From Ceratothoa steindachneri (taxonomy: Eukaryota; Arthropoda; Malacostraca; Isopoda; Cymothoidae), in contig OZ018317.1 in NCBI GenBank assembly GCA_963969495.1, forward strand, positions 36,549,726 to 36,613,725: a stretch of 64,000 nucleotides of DNA, given 5' to 3'. A model generated the notes under the pieces. The model was not told the origin of the DNA and did not search any database. It saw nothing but the letters and a program-made list of their open reading frames with translations. Each line of letters begins with the position of its first letter. The first letter of the stretch is position 1. The translations under genes were made by a program, and so were the position numbers. This document shows, piece by piece, positions 41,276 through 52,840 of the stretch.

Positions 41276-42601
41276 TCTTTTCACTTTATCGACTGTTTAT
41301 CTTTACTATATCCATTTTATAGATATTTTATAGATTCTAAACCTTAGGAGGAGTGGGATGATGAATACATTCTAGCTTAGCAGAGGGAGACGCCCTCTAA
41401 AATAGTTTGCAAACCACCTCTACTAGCTTAAAGAATCGGATCTTTCTTTAGGGAAAGCTCCGATATACTGAGTAGATAAATAAAGTACGGGATTGTAAAC
41501 AATGCTTTGTCTAGTCAATAAACGAAGATATTCTGGAAATTATCAGATATCTCTGGCAAATGAAATTTTGTTGATTTATTTAAAGCTATACGTAGCCTAT
41601 GTGGTCTCTATAGCAACGGAAAATCTGCCGATTTATTTAACGCTAAGCTTAGGCCAGGAGATGAAGTTGTTGTTTTTTTTTAAATAAATATTATTTGTCG
41701 GAAAGAAATTGTATACAATGCGATGGAATGGCGCAATTAGAAGATTCGCTTTTAACGATGCAACTAGATGAACTTAGATGACCAAATTAGAATAAATAGC
41801 ACATAAAGAGAAAATCAAAGAAGGTATTTCTGCAACTGTTTAGAAGCACATTTGAAAAGGAAATGTTCACCTACAAATGTTCACCTACCATTTATCCATA
41901 ACTAAAACGTCTTGTGGGTACGTAACTCAACAAACCCTAGTACAAACTTAAGTTGGTTTCAATGTACCCATCCGTTATGACATTCAATTTTAGATACCAT
42001 TTTTTTTTTTGTCCTCTTTCGCGATGAAGCAAATGATATGTCCTTTTGATGACAGGACTAAGTTTTTTTTGTTTTCTTTACATTTCTTTGCCCTACTGGG
42101 AAGAAGTTGGTGCTAATTTTCACGGTGATACCTACGCAATCTATTCAAATTGATACTTAGAAGCACATCTTATCTAAAGACAAATTAATTACTCCTAATC
42201 CCTGTTCTTAAAAAGACAAGTACTCTAAAGACTTATTAGTTCACTTTTAAACCCTGGTCTTTGCAACTACAGTATTTTTGCCTATTTGTGTCGTTTTCTC
42301 TCCTTTCCCTTACTTGCCAAAGATGCCTAGACCAGTAGGAGTGTAAAAGATAGCGCTAAGACCTCAAAATACTTTTGATTCCACCATTTCCCTCAGTGAT
42401 CCTTATCTACTACAAAGAGCATGTGGGTACTTAAGCGACACTGAGTATGATTCTCCGTTGGGTGAAGACCCGATTTAAGTGGGAGGGACAATGCAGTGGC
42501 TGTTATATGTCTACCAAGTAATGGCTTAATTTTAAGGCTTGACTGAGATGAGAAGTAGACGAGGCAAATCGATCGTAAAACCATAACAAAATTACAGAGG
42601 G
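41276..42601. other. Intron 2, nothing recognised
   Basis: AT-rich unique-looking sequence without a supported feature. Confidence 0.5.
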
Positions 42602-43006
42602 TGTGTTAGGTTAGGTTAAGTTGAATTAGGTTAGATTAGGTTAGGTTAAGTTTAGTTAGGTTAAGTCAAGTTAGGTTTGGTTAGTTAAGGTTGGATTAGG
42701 TTAAGTTGGGTTAGTTTAAGTTAGGTTAGGTTAGGAGTGCTTAAGTTTGGTTAGGTTAAGGTTAGGAATGGTTAGGTTAGATTAGGCTAGGTTATGTTAA
42801 AATAGGTTTGGTTAGGTTTGGTTAGGTTATGTTATTAATGGTTAGGTTACGTTACTTTAGGTTTCGTTAGGTTATGTTATTAATGGTTAGGTTACATTAC
42901 TTTAGGTTTCGTTAGGTTATGTTTGTTTAGGCTAGGTTAGGTTAGTTTAAGTTAGATTTGGTGAGGTTAAGGTTAAGTTCGGTTAGGTTAGGTTAGGTTA
43001 GTGAGT
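42602..43006. repeat. Degenerate TTAGG interstitial telomere-like tract
   Basis: About 400 bp in which the pentamer TTAGG and its one-base variants (TTAAG, TTTGG, TTAGA) recur in near-register, densest at 42602-42740 and 42940-43006. TTAGG is the ancestral arthropod telomere repeat. The tract lies inside a gene intron, about 260 bp downstream of exon 2 on the gene strand, and is too diverged to be an active telomere. Confidence 0.8.
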
Positions 43007-43269
43007 GGTAATATGTATTCAGGTATTCATGCAATAACCTTAAGCCCGTAGTTCCGAACACTCTTCACATTTTCTTATTTTTGTTAGCTAAAACCAATAA
43101 GCGAAACAAACGATGGCATCTCATCTTGATGTTTGTAAGGAAAGAGAAATCTGGAGGTAATGGTGAAGATGGAGGAAGTGAATATGTGTGGAAGATATGC
43201 GTTTGCAGATCCTCCTGTATACATTGAGGTTGGGAGGCCGAGTAATCCTAGAGGTGTCCAAGTACTTAC

Positions 43270-43359
43270 TCGGAATTCCACGAGGATCTTCTTGCTGGAA
43301 ATACTCAAGTAATTCCTCGACGATGAGTCTTGGTGTCAGAGGTTCACTTCCAAGGAAAT
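43270..43359 (-). CDS. Host TULIP-like gene, exon 2
   Basis: A 90-bp exon. The acceptor is a T-rich tract ending TCTCAATAG before 43359, and the donor is CCGA then gtaagt at 43269. It enters with two bases that complete a codon with exon 1 (G + AT, Asp) and leaves in phase 1. It encodes FLGSEPLTPRLIVEELLEYF, then QQEDPRGIP. A helix followed by G-I-P is the usual N-terminal helix of takeout/JHBP-like and group-7-like proteins. Both phases match exon 1 and exon 3, which is the best argument that these distant pieces are one gene. Confidence 0.78.
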
Positions 43360-43754
43360 CTATTGAGAAAAAACAACCCATTAACGCGACCATAAATAAA
43401 AAAATTGGGGAAAATTGTAATTTTCTTTACTTGTTGCCTATTTTCCCCACGCAGGGAGAAAATAGGCTAGGTATTAAAAGAAAACAGGCGAAAAATACCT
43501 TAAAAACGAGTAGATAAAATGGGAAAGAGATAAATAAGATGAAAAAGAACACAGTTGTAGAAAAAGAGCGGAAAGCAAAGTCGAAACGGGTAAAAAAAAC
43601 GAAATGAGACAAGACGAGAGAGAGAGAGGGGGGGAGGGGGAGAAACAAGGAGTAACAAGGAAAGTAAGTACCCTAGGAGACCTTACGGTCCATTCAAGAG
43701 GGTACCTTTGGACTAGCAATCGATCAGGCACATGGCTGCTCAATTGTTTTGCGT

Positions 43755-46455
43755 CCCTAAATGGCCACTTTTCAAGAATTTGTCTAGTCCTGACTTGAAC
43801 TGGTCAACAGATTCACTGTTGACAACTTCCACTGGAAGTGCGTTCCACTTACCGCAGATACTGTAAGAGAAAAAATTTCCACACAGATTTCGGTTGTAAC
43901 GCTTCAGTTCAAGTTTGAACCCTCGAAGTATTTTGAAAACTTCGATGAGCTGACCACACAGTCTACGGGTTTCCAGCGAGAACAGATTTAATTCCCTTAG
44001 TCAATCCTCATAACTTTTATGTCGGATAGAGAAAATCAGCTTGGTTGCCTTGGCTTGTACGCGTTCCAACCTTGCGATATCCTTTAGAAACGAAGGACTC
44101 CAAAATTGTACGACATACTTCAGGTGCGCCTAAACGAGGGAGTTGTACAGACAAAGTACTATCTCCTTGTTACGGTATCCAAACTGGCGCTTTATGTAGC
44201 CTAACATCCTTTGGGCTTTCTTCTCTGCCTCGATGCACTGTTTCTAGAACTTGAGGTCGCTAGTAAGAGTTACACCCAAGTCCTTCTCAGTGTCACTCGA
44301 TTTAAGAGCAGTGCCCTTGAGGATATACTGAGATTGGGGGTTTCTGTGGCCGATATGCATCACTTTGCATTTGTTCACGTTAAAAAGCATTTGTCACGTG
44401 TCCGACCACTCCCCAATCTTCCCAAGATCTTCCTGCAGGCGGGCAGTATTTCCATCCTTTGCAACGTTCATACCAAGCTTGGTATCGTCGGCAAATTTAG
44501 AAATCTTGGCAACCATGTCACCGTCCATGTCGTTGACGTAGATGATGAATAGTAGTGGTCCCAGGACAGAACCTCGAGGCACCCCGCTAGTAACGTGCAC
44601 CCACTCAGAAGACTGTCCATTTACCACCACCCGTTGCCGTCTGCCACTTAGCCAGTTCTTGATCCAGCCGGCTACCTTTCCGTCTATGCCCAGCGCTCGC
44701 ACTTTTCGGAGGAGGCGGCGGTGTAGTACCTTATCAAAGGTTTTCTGAAAGTCTAGGTAGACCACATCCACGGCCTTGTCCCGATCGTGCTCACTGAAAA
44801 CGAAGTGGAAGAATTCCACAAGGTTCGTCAGGCATGACCGTTGCCTTTGGAAGCCATGCTGGGAACTCCTCAGTAGCAGGTTTGACTCTAAATACGACAT
44901 CATTTTGTCCACCATGATGCTTTCTATGAGTTTACCGACTATCGAAGTCAGACTGATAGGTCGGTAGTTCGACGGTTGGTTACGGTCTCCTTTCTTGAAG
45001 ATAGGAGTCACTTCCACCTCACGCCAGTCTCTAGGAACGCATTTGGTCCGGATTGACATGTTGAAGATTGCGCTCAGGTGTCGTGACACTTGATCGCGCA
45101 CTTCTTTCAACCCTTTAGGTAGAAACCCATCCGGGCCAGGTGACTTATTCGTCATTAGGTCACTGATCTTCTTTTTGATTTCAACTTCGGTGAAGTCCAT
45201 ATCCTCCAGCTTTTCCCGTGAGTCGGAATCCGTCGGCTGGGGTATGGAACCACATTCTTCAGTAAACACTGAAGAGAAGTAGTCGTTGAGGAGGTTAGCA
45301 TTTTCTGCATCTGAATGTTTTAATGTCTTCTCCTCATTCCTCAAAGGGCCAATCGTTCGACGGATTGGTTTACAGCTGTTTACATATCCAAAGAACTTCT
45401 TGGGATTCTCTTTACAGATTCTCACCACTCAGAGTTCCTCAGACTGCTTAGCCGCCCTTATGCTAGACTTCACTCTCCTGGCTAGCCTCCGGTATTCGTT
45501 AAAGTCACCCGAGATCTTCGATTGCTGTTTCCCAGTTCTCTTCTCCCTAAGCAGCTGGCCGATTTCTCGATTAAACCACTTTGGTTGAACAGAAGCCTGA
45601 CGGAGGCATTTCAGAAGGATGTAACTTGATTGAAGACTCATGAACTTATTTTTGAAATTGTTGTTTACGAATTCTCAACCTCTTCGCATACCGCTAGCCT
45701 TACATCAGTTAGCCCAGCACGAAGGCTTGCAAATTCTGCTCTTCTCAAGTCAAGTTTCCTTGATTGACTGGCAACAGACCATACCTTCGGGATCTTGACG
45801 CTAAATCTAACTAGCTGGTTATCACTGCCACCGAGTTCTTCGCCTACAGAGACATCCTCAACGATATCATCCTCAGAGGTGAAGACCAAGTCGAGGATAT
45901 TGTCTCCTCTCGTCGGTTCTCTGACCCATTGAGTGAGGAACTCGTTGTTGGCGAACTACAGGAGTAGCGCGCTCTCGCCACAGGCTGCTCTGGTTTCCCA
46001 GTCAACTTGGCTGTTGAAATCGCCCATAACGATGCACACTCTGCCTTGAACAAGTTCACCCAGCAGCTGGTACAGTTCCCTGTCTTTCTCAACGCGTTGG
46101 AAAGGGGGTCTGTAAAGCACCCGGGTCCTGTATCTGACAGGACCTATCTCTAGGTAAACGCTTAGAAGCTCGTGATCGGATATAATGTTGGAGTTCGTAG
46201 ATTTGATTGTATCCTTGACATACAACATTATACCGCCACCCTCTCTGTCTGGCCGATCTTTGTGGAAGAGTTGGTAGCCAGGAACCGTGAATTTGCCTTC
46301 AAAGTCTCGGTTTGAGGTTTTTAACTACGATTCTGTTATGGCTACCATTTTGGGTTCTTTCGTCGCTACGAGGCCACGGAGCTCAGGAAACTTGTTCCTG
46401 ATGGACCTCGCATTGAAGAGAAGAACTTTCAGGGAGTCCCCTAATGTAGGACCCC
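43755..46455 (-). pseudogene. CR1 copy 2 ORF2 (endonuclease and RT), broken
   Basis: The endonuclease starts near 46450 with LLFNARSIRNKFPELRGL and MVAITES (then a stop), followed by GGGIMLYVKD, VLYRPP, VMGDFNSQVDW, EPTRGDNILDLVF and GSDNQLVRFSV. A stop lies at about 45957, a frameshift near 45650, and a stop at 45429. RT blocks run from 45428 to 44394: SPGPDGFLPKGL, VTPIFKKGDRNQPSNYRPIS, VYLDFQKTFDK, VPRGSVLGPLLFII and FADDTKLG (about 44490). A TGA replaces Trp near 44394; further stops near 44250, 44130 and 44000 interrupt the C-terminal end. Inactive, but the active-site motif is intact. Confidence 0.92.
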
Positions 46456-47642
46456 CTATACTCTTCCGTTTCCCTGCTTAATGGTTGTTGCCGTGGCACC
46501 ATTTTTGACAACCTCCGAGAAGGTTGTTTGGGGAGTGACTCGGGCGTACTGGCGTACGTCCGCCTTCCCAATGGGCCGGACACTCCTTTGGATGCGCTCC
46601 ACGACATCCTGGATTAGGTTGGCTAGGTAAGCCTTGCCCTTAAAGGAGAGGTGCACCCCATCCCTTCGGTAGAGGTCTTTTCTACCATAGAATACGGCGT
46701 AGGGGTCGACAAAAAAGACACCCTCCGCCGTACAGAGGTCTGCAAGGCGCCGGCTTAGTGACATGTTCCTCACGCGGGCAGTCCGGCTTGGACCCCACCT
46801 CGGGAGCATCCCCACCACGACGCGTCTGCGGGTTTTCAATCCACAGTCGTCGACAGCGCCCATAACCGTCTTTATAATCTCGCCTGTAGGGCCTACCCTA
46901 CCATAAGGGCAACGACTGAAGTCTCTGAAATCTGAGACTTCTCGGCCTCAGCTCTTACCTGCTGATTCCAACAGCCTGGGAAGCAGCTCACCTTAACGCT
47001 TGTGCGAAGGCGGGCCGCTAGCAGGGGCTGCAAGCCCCGTGCCTGGAAATCACCCACAAAGCTGATCCTGGCACATTTGCCTGCTAAGCTCGGAGTCTTT
47101 ATTTTCTAAGGCAAGCTCTCCGATTCCTCTCTCTTGCCCGTCATGGTCTTTTTTGGCTTTTCTTTTTTCTTCTTCCTCTTCTTCTTCTTCTTATTCTCTA
47201 TCTCATTTTCCCCCTTGTCATCCTTTTCATTACCTTCTTTTACCTTTTCTTCTTCTATTTCTCTCTCTTCCTCTTTCTTCTTTCCCTTTTTCGTCTTTTT
47301 TATATTTTTTCCTTTTGGCGTCTCTGCCACATTCGGGCCCGGGCTCTCTGCAGGGGTGGTGTTTGCCACAAGACTCGAGAGCTCGTTTAACTTCTCCTCG
47401 AGCCTGCGGATCTGGTGAGAGTGCTCCTCCTTGAGCCTCTCGATTTTCTGTTCAAGGTCTGTAGTTATTTCCCTGTAGTAGGCGACTACTTCCTCTACTT
47501 CCTTCTTTAAAATGCAAGTGGTGCATACACTGCCTGGGTGGCATTTCGCATAGCAGCCCTCCGGGAAGTCAACGCAACACTTGTCCTTCTTACATGTGGC
47601 ATACGGGAATTTTAGCGCTGCTGGACCATTCTTGCCTGCCAT
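46456..47642 (-). pseudogene. CR1 copy 2 ORF1: zinc finger, coiled coil, esterase-like domain
   Basis: ORF1 of the CR1 element. I take the start at the ATG 47642 (MAGKNG), just before a Cys-rich finger (CKKDKCC, CYAKCH, CTTC). The upstream open frame to 47939 is probably leader. A heptad-rich coiled coil (DLEQKIERLKEEHSHQIRRL) and a Lys/Glu-rich tail follow. The frame stops at 47106. Just beyond, FVGDFQARGL reads like block I of an SGNH esterase with the nucleophile Ser changed to Phe. The later block DGVHLSFKGKAYLA (about 46660) gives the D-x-x-H of the catalytic dyad. Zinc finger plus esterase in ORF1 is known in CR1/L2 elements. The stop and the lost Ser make this copy inactive. Confidence 0.82.
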
Positions 47643-47975
47643 TTCGAACACTCTATATTTCTTATGCTTGTGACCAATCAATATATAAAAAGGGGGGTTT
47701 GGTGAGTTCTCCCAGCGTGAGTCGCTCCCACCTATTGATCGGAGTCGTTTTGGAGTCTTCCAGAAGGCACGCTCCATGTGCTGCTGTTCGTCCGACCAAG
47801 TCGTCAAGCCTCGGCGTGCCATGGCTCCCAACCAAGCAGCACAGACGGTCCCCGAAGGGGCCATTGATTTGTCACCAGGTGAACAACAACGAAGCACGCC
47901 CCTTACTAAACTCCTACTAGTTCCCTTCACAACGGCCAAGATCTCGGAGCAGCGTTCAATGGATATCCCGCCCCA

Positions 47976-47979
<4 letters not shown>

Positions 47980-48021
<42 letters not shown>
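47980..48021. repeat. (GA)n microsatellite at CR1 5' end
   Basis: About 20 GA units with one GC interruption, directly beside the CR1 copy 2 boundary. Confidence 0.95.
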
Positions 48022-49559
48022 CAAATATGGTATCAGACAACGCAAACTATGTACTTAATTTCCATGGTTGTTAGCGACCGAAACGTTTATGGTTCAGTTT
48101 TGTTAAGTTAATTTTAAAACAAATTTATTGAGTTGCCACCTGCAACTTTAACCAAAAGGTTATTCCAAATATTTATCTTATAAGTAAAAAACTAACCACA
48201 ACAATCGAATGAAAACGCTAACCTTCCACTTTGATAAGGTTACTTCCCGTGATACTATTATTTTAACACTTCAGAACTCCTCAAGGTTAATAGTATTAAA
48301 ATAGTACCGGTAATCTGCATGATATATCATTTTTTGCCACAGTTAACTCTTTTGTTAAAATTAAAATAAAAATTTCCTATCATTATTAAGTAGACATTCT
48401 GCTCTTAGTGAGTATCATTCTTCATTTGGCTCTTCTCCATACCAGATGGAATGAAAAGGAATTAAAGATGAATTAAAAGAGAATAAGAAAAAGAACTAGT
48501 AAAAATAAGGAGAAAAATAGAAGAAACACTAAAAAAAATGGAGAAAAAAACTAAATGTGTGCCTGAAACCTACTTAAGTTGATAATCAGCTAAGAATTGG
48601 GTTAAAATGATTGCTTATCTTTTAAAATAGATAAAAAGTGACTATCATTAAGTTATCTTTACTTTGCATCTCCATTGGAGTTTGTTTTTAATTTCAGAAT
48701 TTGGAAACTCAAAAATATTTTGGTACGTAAACGCTTCCCTTTACCTTCTATTGATACGTTAATTTCTTTAGTGAGGGGGGGGAGGGGCGTCAGCATATTA
48801 TACCTATATAATCTTTTTTCACATGTGGTTATGTGGCTATTTCTTTAATTGTTTTAGTCTCTCAGCATCCCCCCCCCCCGCAGCCCTAATAAAAATCGAA
48901 GTATATTTTCAGAAATATGTCTTTTACTGAATCCGCGGAAGTGGATTCAGGAAATTTCGCACTCCTCTATTCCCTAACATCCCTACACGGTATATGAACC
49001 CTTCCCACATTTTAACGTCCTCTGATTTCAACACTTTCTTTACAATTCAATTTTGATTTTAAACATCTTCCTGCCAGACACATTCTTGTTGATTTTCGCT
49101 TGCTTCAATACAAACAAATATAACTAAGCAATCTACAGATGGTTACGAAGAAGGAAAGATGTCCTAATTCGTTATTGTAAAGCAATAAATAACACCGCGA
49201 CTGCTTTCAGTATCTTGTTGGGGGTTCCTGTTTACTCCAGGAAAAGTCAAGATTCAAAACATTATTCTAGCAAGCCTAAACTTCTTCGTCCAGCAATGTA
49301 AGAAGAGTGTACCACAAGATGCTGTGAGCAGAGAATCATGTTATTTTTTGCTTTACTCTAACCGCACTAATTATCATTATATCTCCCATATCCAAACTCG
49401 TTTTAAAATATTAGATAATCTAAAGGTACTGTATCTAATAACCTGTATCAGAAGAGCTTAAAATCAACTGCGGAGGCTATGGCTTCTATTGAGAGCGGGA
49501 GAACAATTCGCCACTGATATTCCATCAAATTGTAGCCGATGTGATACTTCGTAAAAAAG
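48022..49559. other. Intron 1, nothing recognised
   Basis: AT-rich with short C and G runs near 48775 and 48870; no gene or clear repeat. Confidence 0.5.
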
Positions 49560-51230
49560 AGGCAGTACTCCAATTCTGCGTCTTGGACATGGGGAAAAAG
49601 ACAGCGTGGGCCAGGAGAAGGAAACATAACCAGAAGAATGTGTTAAAATTACAGTAAAGGTAACAATGAATTCAAATTTGCTCTTTGACTTGGAAGAAAG
49701 AAGCACTATTAGTGAAAATGATTTCAAATTAAAGGCATAACAGAATCAGTGGGGTCAAATTACAATAAAAGAAATTCGGTTTGAATATACATATTCTCTA
49801 ATCTGGAAAAAGGAAGCATAACGAGAAGCAATTGGTACAAATTACAATAAACGTATGAATGGATTGAAATTTGGTCTTTGCTTGGAAGCAAGAGTCAATA
49901 TCAGAGGAAATGGGTTTGAATTATAAGGCATAACAAAGTGAGTTTAAATTACAATACAAGAAAGTGGGGGTAAATTTATTCTCTACCCTGGAAGAAGGAA
50001 TCACTCAAGAGACGTGGGTTAAAATTACAATAAATGTAACAATGAATTCAACTTTTCTCTTTAACTTAGAGGAGAGAGACATTACTAGAGACAATGGGTT
50101 GGAATCAAAATACATGCCAGATTATTGGGTTTTAATTACAATAAAGGAGGCAGTGAATATGAATGCTTTTTACCCTGTAAGAAGCAAGTATAATCAGAGA
50201 CAATTTATTAAGATCATAATGAAGGTGGAAATTGCTTTAAATTTTCTCTCTATCTTAGAAGAAAGGGGCATGATCAGATGTTATATGTTCAAATTAAAGG
50301 CATATCAAATTTAATGAATTCAAATTACGAGACAGTAGTGAGTTCGAATCTTTTTCTTCACCCTTGAAGAGGAAGGAACCATAAACAGAGGCAATAGATC
50401 CGAACTACAATGGTTTAAATGTGTCAAAAATCTACTCTTTACTTTGGAATAAGGAAGCAAGAACAGAGCTAATGAGTTATAATTAAAATGAATAACTGAG
50501 TCAATTGGTAGAAATTACAATGAAGAATACAATGGGCTTGAATTTGGAAAGAAATAGTGCGTTCAAATAGGTTCCTTACCTTGGAAGAATGGAACATAAG
50601 CCAAGGCCCTGGATCCTTAACAAAAAGAGGCAATGGTTCAAATTTGTCATTTGGTTTGGAATAAAGAATCATAACCACACGCAGTGGGTTCATTTTTATA
50701 CTCATACTCAGAACCTTTAAGTTAAAATTGGACAGAAGGAGAAAATGAGCTGATATATGCTATTTATCTGGGAAGTAACAGACATTGGTTTAAATGTTAT
50801 TTTCCTAAGAACAAAGTCAAAACCGAAGATAAAACCAAAGGCTATGTGTTTATATTTGTTCGCTATCTTGGAAGAACAAAGAATTACTAAAGCTAATGGG
50901 TTCAACTTAAAAGAAGGATGCAGTGAGTTAAAATTTTGTTCTTTAGCTTGTAACAAAGAGGCGTGGGCAGAGAGAATAAAATCAAATTAAGAATCAAAAC
51001 TATATTAGCGGTTCCAAATTACAAAGAAGTGGATTATTAGTGCAAATTCGTTCCTTGCAAGAGAATAAGGAGATAATGAGTTCAGATTGTGTTGTATATT
51101 TTGGTGGAAAGATAATTAACCAGAGACATTGTTTTTTTTTCTAAACTTTACTCCAAGAAGGCATCGCCAAAGGTTATGTCTTTATATTAAGAGGGAAGAA
51201 AAGTCGCACGAACATGAGAAGGATTTTTCA
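49560..51230. repeat. Diverged tandem repeat in intron 1
   Basis: The words CTTGGAAGAA, AAATTACAATAAA, TGGGTT and AAAGGCATAAC recur through the region at intervals of roughly 70-100 bp. Units are too diverged to set a firm period by eye. Confidence 0.7.
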
Positions 51231-52350
51231 CAGACAAGATAACCATTTGCTAGAATGCTCTGCCTCCCAAGGTAATGAAATCTTTTCAAAATATATCGGA
51301 TTAATACTTCTCAAAATAAAAGAAAACCGAAAATTTTTAATAGGACAGTGAAATACCTATATAATGGGCTCCATGATTTGGATTGTCTACTTTTAAGTAA
51401 TGCATGGGTCTTCAACCTTATAGCATGAAAGGGCCAACTTAAAAAGTGAGATAAAAAGGTAGGCCACATTCCATAATGATTGATTACTCTGTGATTATAA
51501 TTAATCACCCTATACGGCCATGACTGACACAAGGACTCCTGATAAATCACTAAATAATTTAATGGTTGCAATTAAATATAAATTCAAATTAATTTATTTA
51601 ATTATCTGTCCATGGGAGGTCCAGATCCATTTCTCAGGAGGTCTGAGAGTTGGAGATCGCTGATCTAGAGTATGAAAAGAAGGAAAAGGTCGATGGGTAA
51701 AATAGAATGGTCGAAGGCTGGTTGCGCCCGACAGTCTCCCATTAACCCAATGCCATTTAAGGCCTTCCTTGGATTATTATGCAAGTGTGTTTCCATCGAA
51801 TGGTCACTTGACGCTTACCTGACAGAATAGTTCTAGTATTCAAACACTACCATAAAGTCAAAGAACATTTAAGCAATATTTACATTACACCTCGCCCCGT
51901 AAACACACATTGATGACGTAATTAGGTAGCGCCATCCTTACCCCGCATCGTGGACTAGATCCTCCGAGAGGAGAATGAAAGGCAAAAAGATCAGAAGGAC
52001 AGTTTCCTTACAACCACGGGAATTATGGCAAGTGGAAATGTGTGAAAGATAAATAAGTGGAGTTGCATAAAGAAGATACCACTTAGGGTATGAGAGACAA
52101 GCGTGCACTCACTTCTCCTACCTTAGGTACCCTTTAATATTTTGGTCCTCATACCCTACCTACCCACGTACCAGATGCACCTGGTCTTCGGCAACCATGG
52201 AGCGCCACCTCTTTCTTTGGCTTCCTTCCCTCGTTATACTTGGGTAGTACGTAGTAAGTAAGGGCTTCAATCCTTTTCATACCCTATCGGTATTTAATAC
52301 CTTAACGGGAGAGTGTGGTATTCAAAATCAACCATGAAACCATTACGTAC
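51231..52350. other. Intron 1, start of the intron on the gene strand
   Basis: No gene recognised. It ends at the donor gtacgt of exon copy 1a (52350 on the minus strand). Confidence 0.5.
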
Positions 52351-52444
52351 CTTTGACATTCAAACCTTCGACTCCCCATCTCGCGTCGATTGCAATTACT
52401 ACCACAACTACCACCAAATAACTTTTCGAAGTCCCACAAACCAT
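52351..52444 (-). CDS. Signal-peptide exon, tandem copy 1a (innermost)
   Basis: Third in transcription order of three tandem copies of the first exon. ATG at 52444, 31 codons plus one base, donor AAAG then gtacgt at 52350, phase 1. It encodes MVCGTSKSYL, then a Val/Ile-rich membrane-inserting core and DARWGVEGLNVK. Compared with copy 1c the hydrophobic core is three residues shorter. It would join exon 2 in frame. Either an alternative first exon or a silent duplicate. Confidence 0.6.
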
Positions 52445-52473
52445 GTTTAACAAACTATGTAACCACTACGTAC

Positions 52474-52579
52474 CATTGAAATTCAAACCACCAACAGCTA
52501 CCCCTCTAGTGTCGATTATAGTTAATACAATTACTACCACAACTACCATCAAATAGATTTTCAGAGTACCACAAGCCAA
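52474..52579 (-). pseudogene. Signal-peptide exon, tandem copy 1b (start codon lost)
   Basis: Middle copy, 35 codons plus one base, donor AATG then gtacgt at 52473, phase 1. The position of the ATG in the other copies reads TTG, giving LACGTLKIYL. An in-frame ATG at the eleventh codon begins a short Val/Ile core (MVVVVVIVLT), which might still start translation. It is more diverged than copies 1a and 1c. Confidence 0.6.
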
Positions 52580-52608
52580 ATTTAATCAACCTTAAAACCA
52601 TCACTTAC

Positions 52609-52711
52609 CTTTGACATTCAAACCTTCAACCCCCCATCTCGTGTCGATTGCAGTGAACACAATTACAACCACAACTACCACCAAATAACTTTTCAGAGTC
52701 GCACAAACCAT
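52609..52711 (-). CDS. Host TULIP-like gene, exon 1 (copy 1c, outermost)
   Basis: First exon of the host gene. ATG at 52711, 34 codons plus one base, donor AAAG then gtaagt at 52608, phase 1, which fits exon 2. It encodes MVCATLKSYL, then a run of Val/Ile/Phe and AIDTRWGVEGLNVK, a standard cleavable signal peptide, so the product is predicted to be secreted. This copy is nearest the promoter and has the strongest donor. Reading through its donor meets a TGA within three codons, so downstream copies cannot be fused to it in frame. The mature protein would bind a hydrophobic ligand if the TULIP assignment is right. Confidence 0.72.
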
Positions 52712-52774
52712 GTTTAAAAGGCTTCAACGGCGTCTCTCTGATTGTCTTCGGGCCGTTTGCTCTCATCTGTTTCG

Positions 52775-52840
52775 CTTTATCTTATCTACACCTCGCTTAT
52801 CTCTGGATAACTGATCAAAGAGCGTTTTATATTTATATGT
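52775..52840 (-). promoter_or_regulatory. TATA/Inr promoter with clustered GATA sites
   Basis: On the gene strand a TATAAATA box lies at 52837-52830. An arthropod-type initiator TCAGTT lies at 52814-52809, placing +1 at about 52812, 25 bp from the TATA box and about 100 bp upstream of the exon 1 ATG. Just downstream of +1 are three GATA motifs (AGATAAG at 52803-52797, then AGATAAGATAA at 52787-52777). This suggests GATA-factor control in fat-body, hepatopancreas or gut-type tissue, but that is inference. Confidence 0.6.

Larger units (their letters stand above)
43643..47979 (-). mobile_element. CR1-like LINE copy 2, nearly full length
   Basis: Minus-strand CR1-type element of about 4.3 kb with both ORFs. 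The 3' end carries AACAAGGAGTAACAAGG (plus-strand reading), as in copy 1, followed by a G/A-rich run at 43618-43645. The 5' end abuts a (GA)n array at 47980. It occupies intron 1 of the host gene in the same orientation as the gene. Confidence 0.92.

Noticed and set aside
42602..43006. Active chromosome end
   Set aside because: TTAGG units are heavily degenerate and the tract is flanked by gene exons on both sides.
47134..47434. Plus-strand Ser/Phe-rich frames
   Set aside because: Antisense of the Lys/Glu-rich coiled-coil tail of CR1 ORF1.
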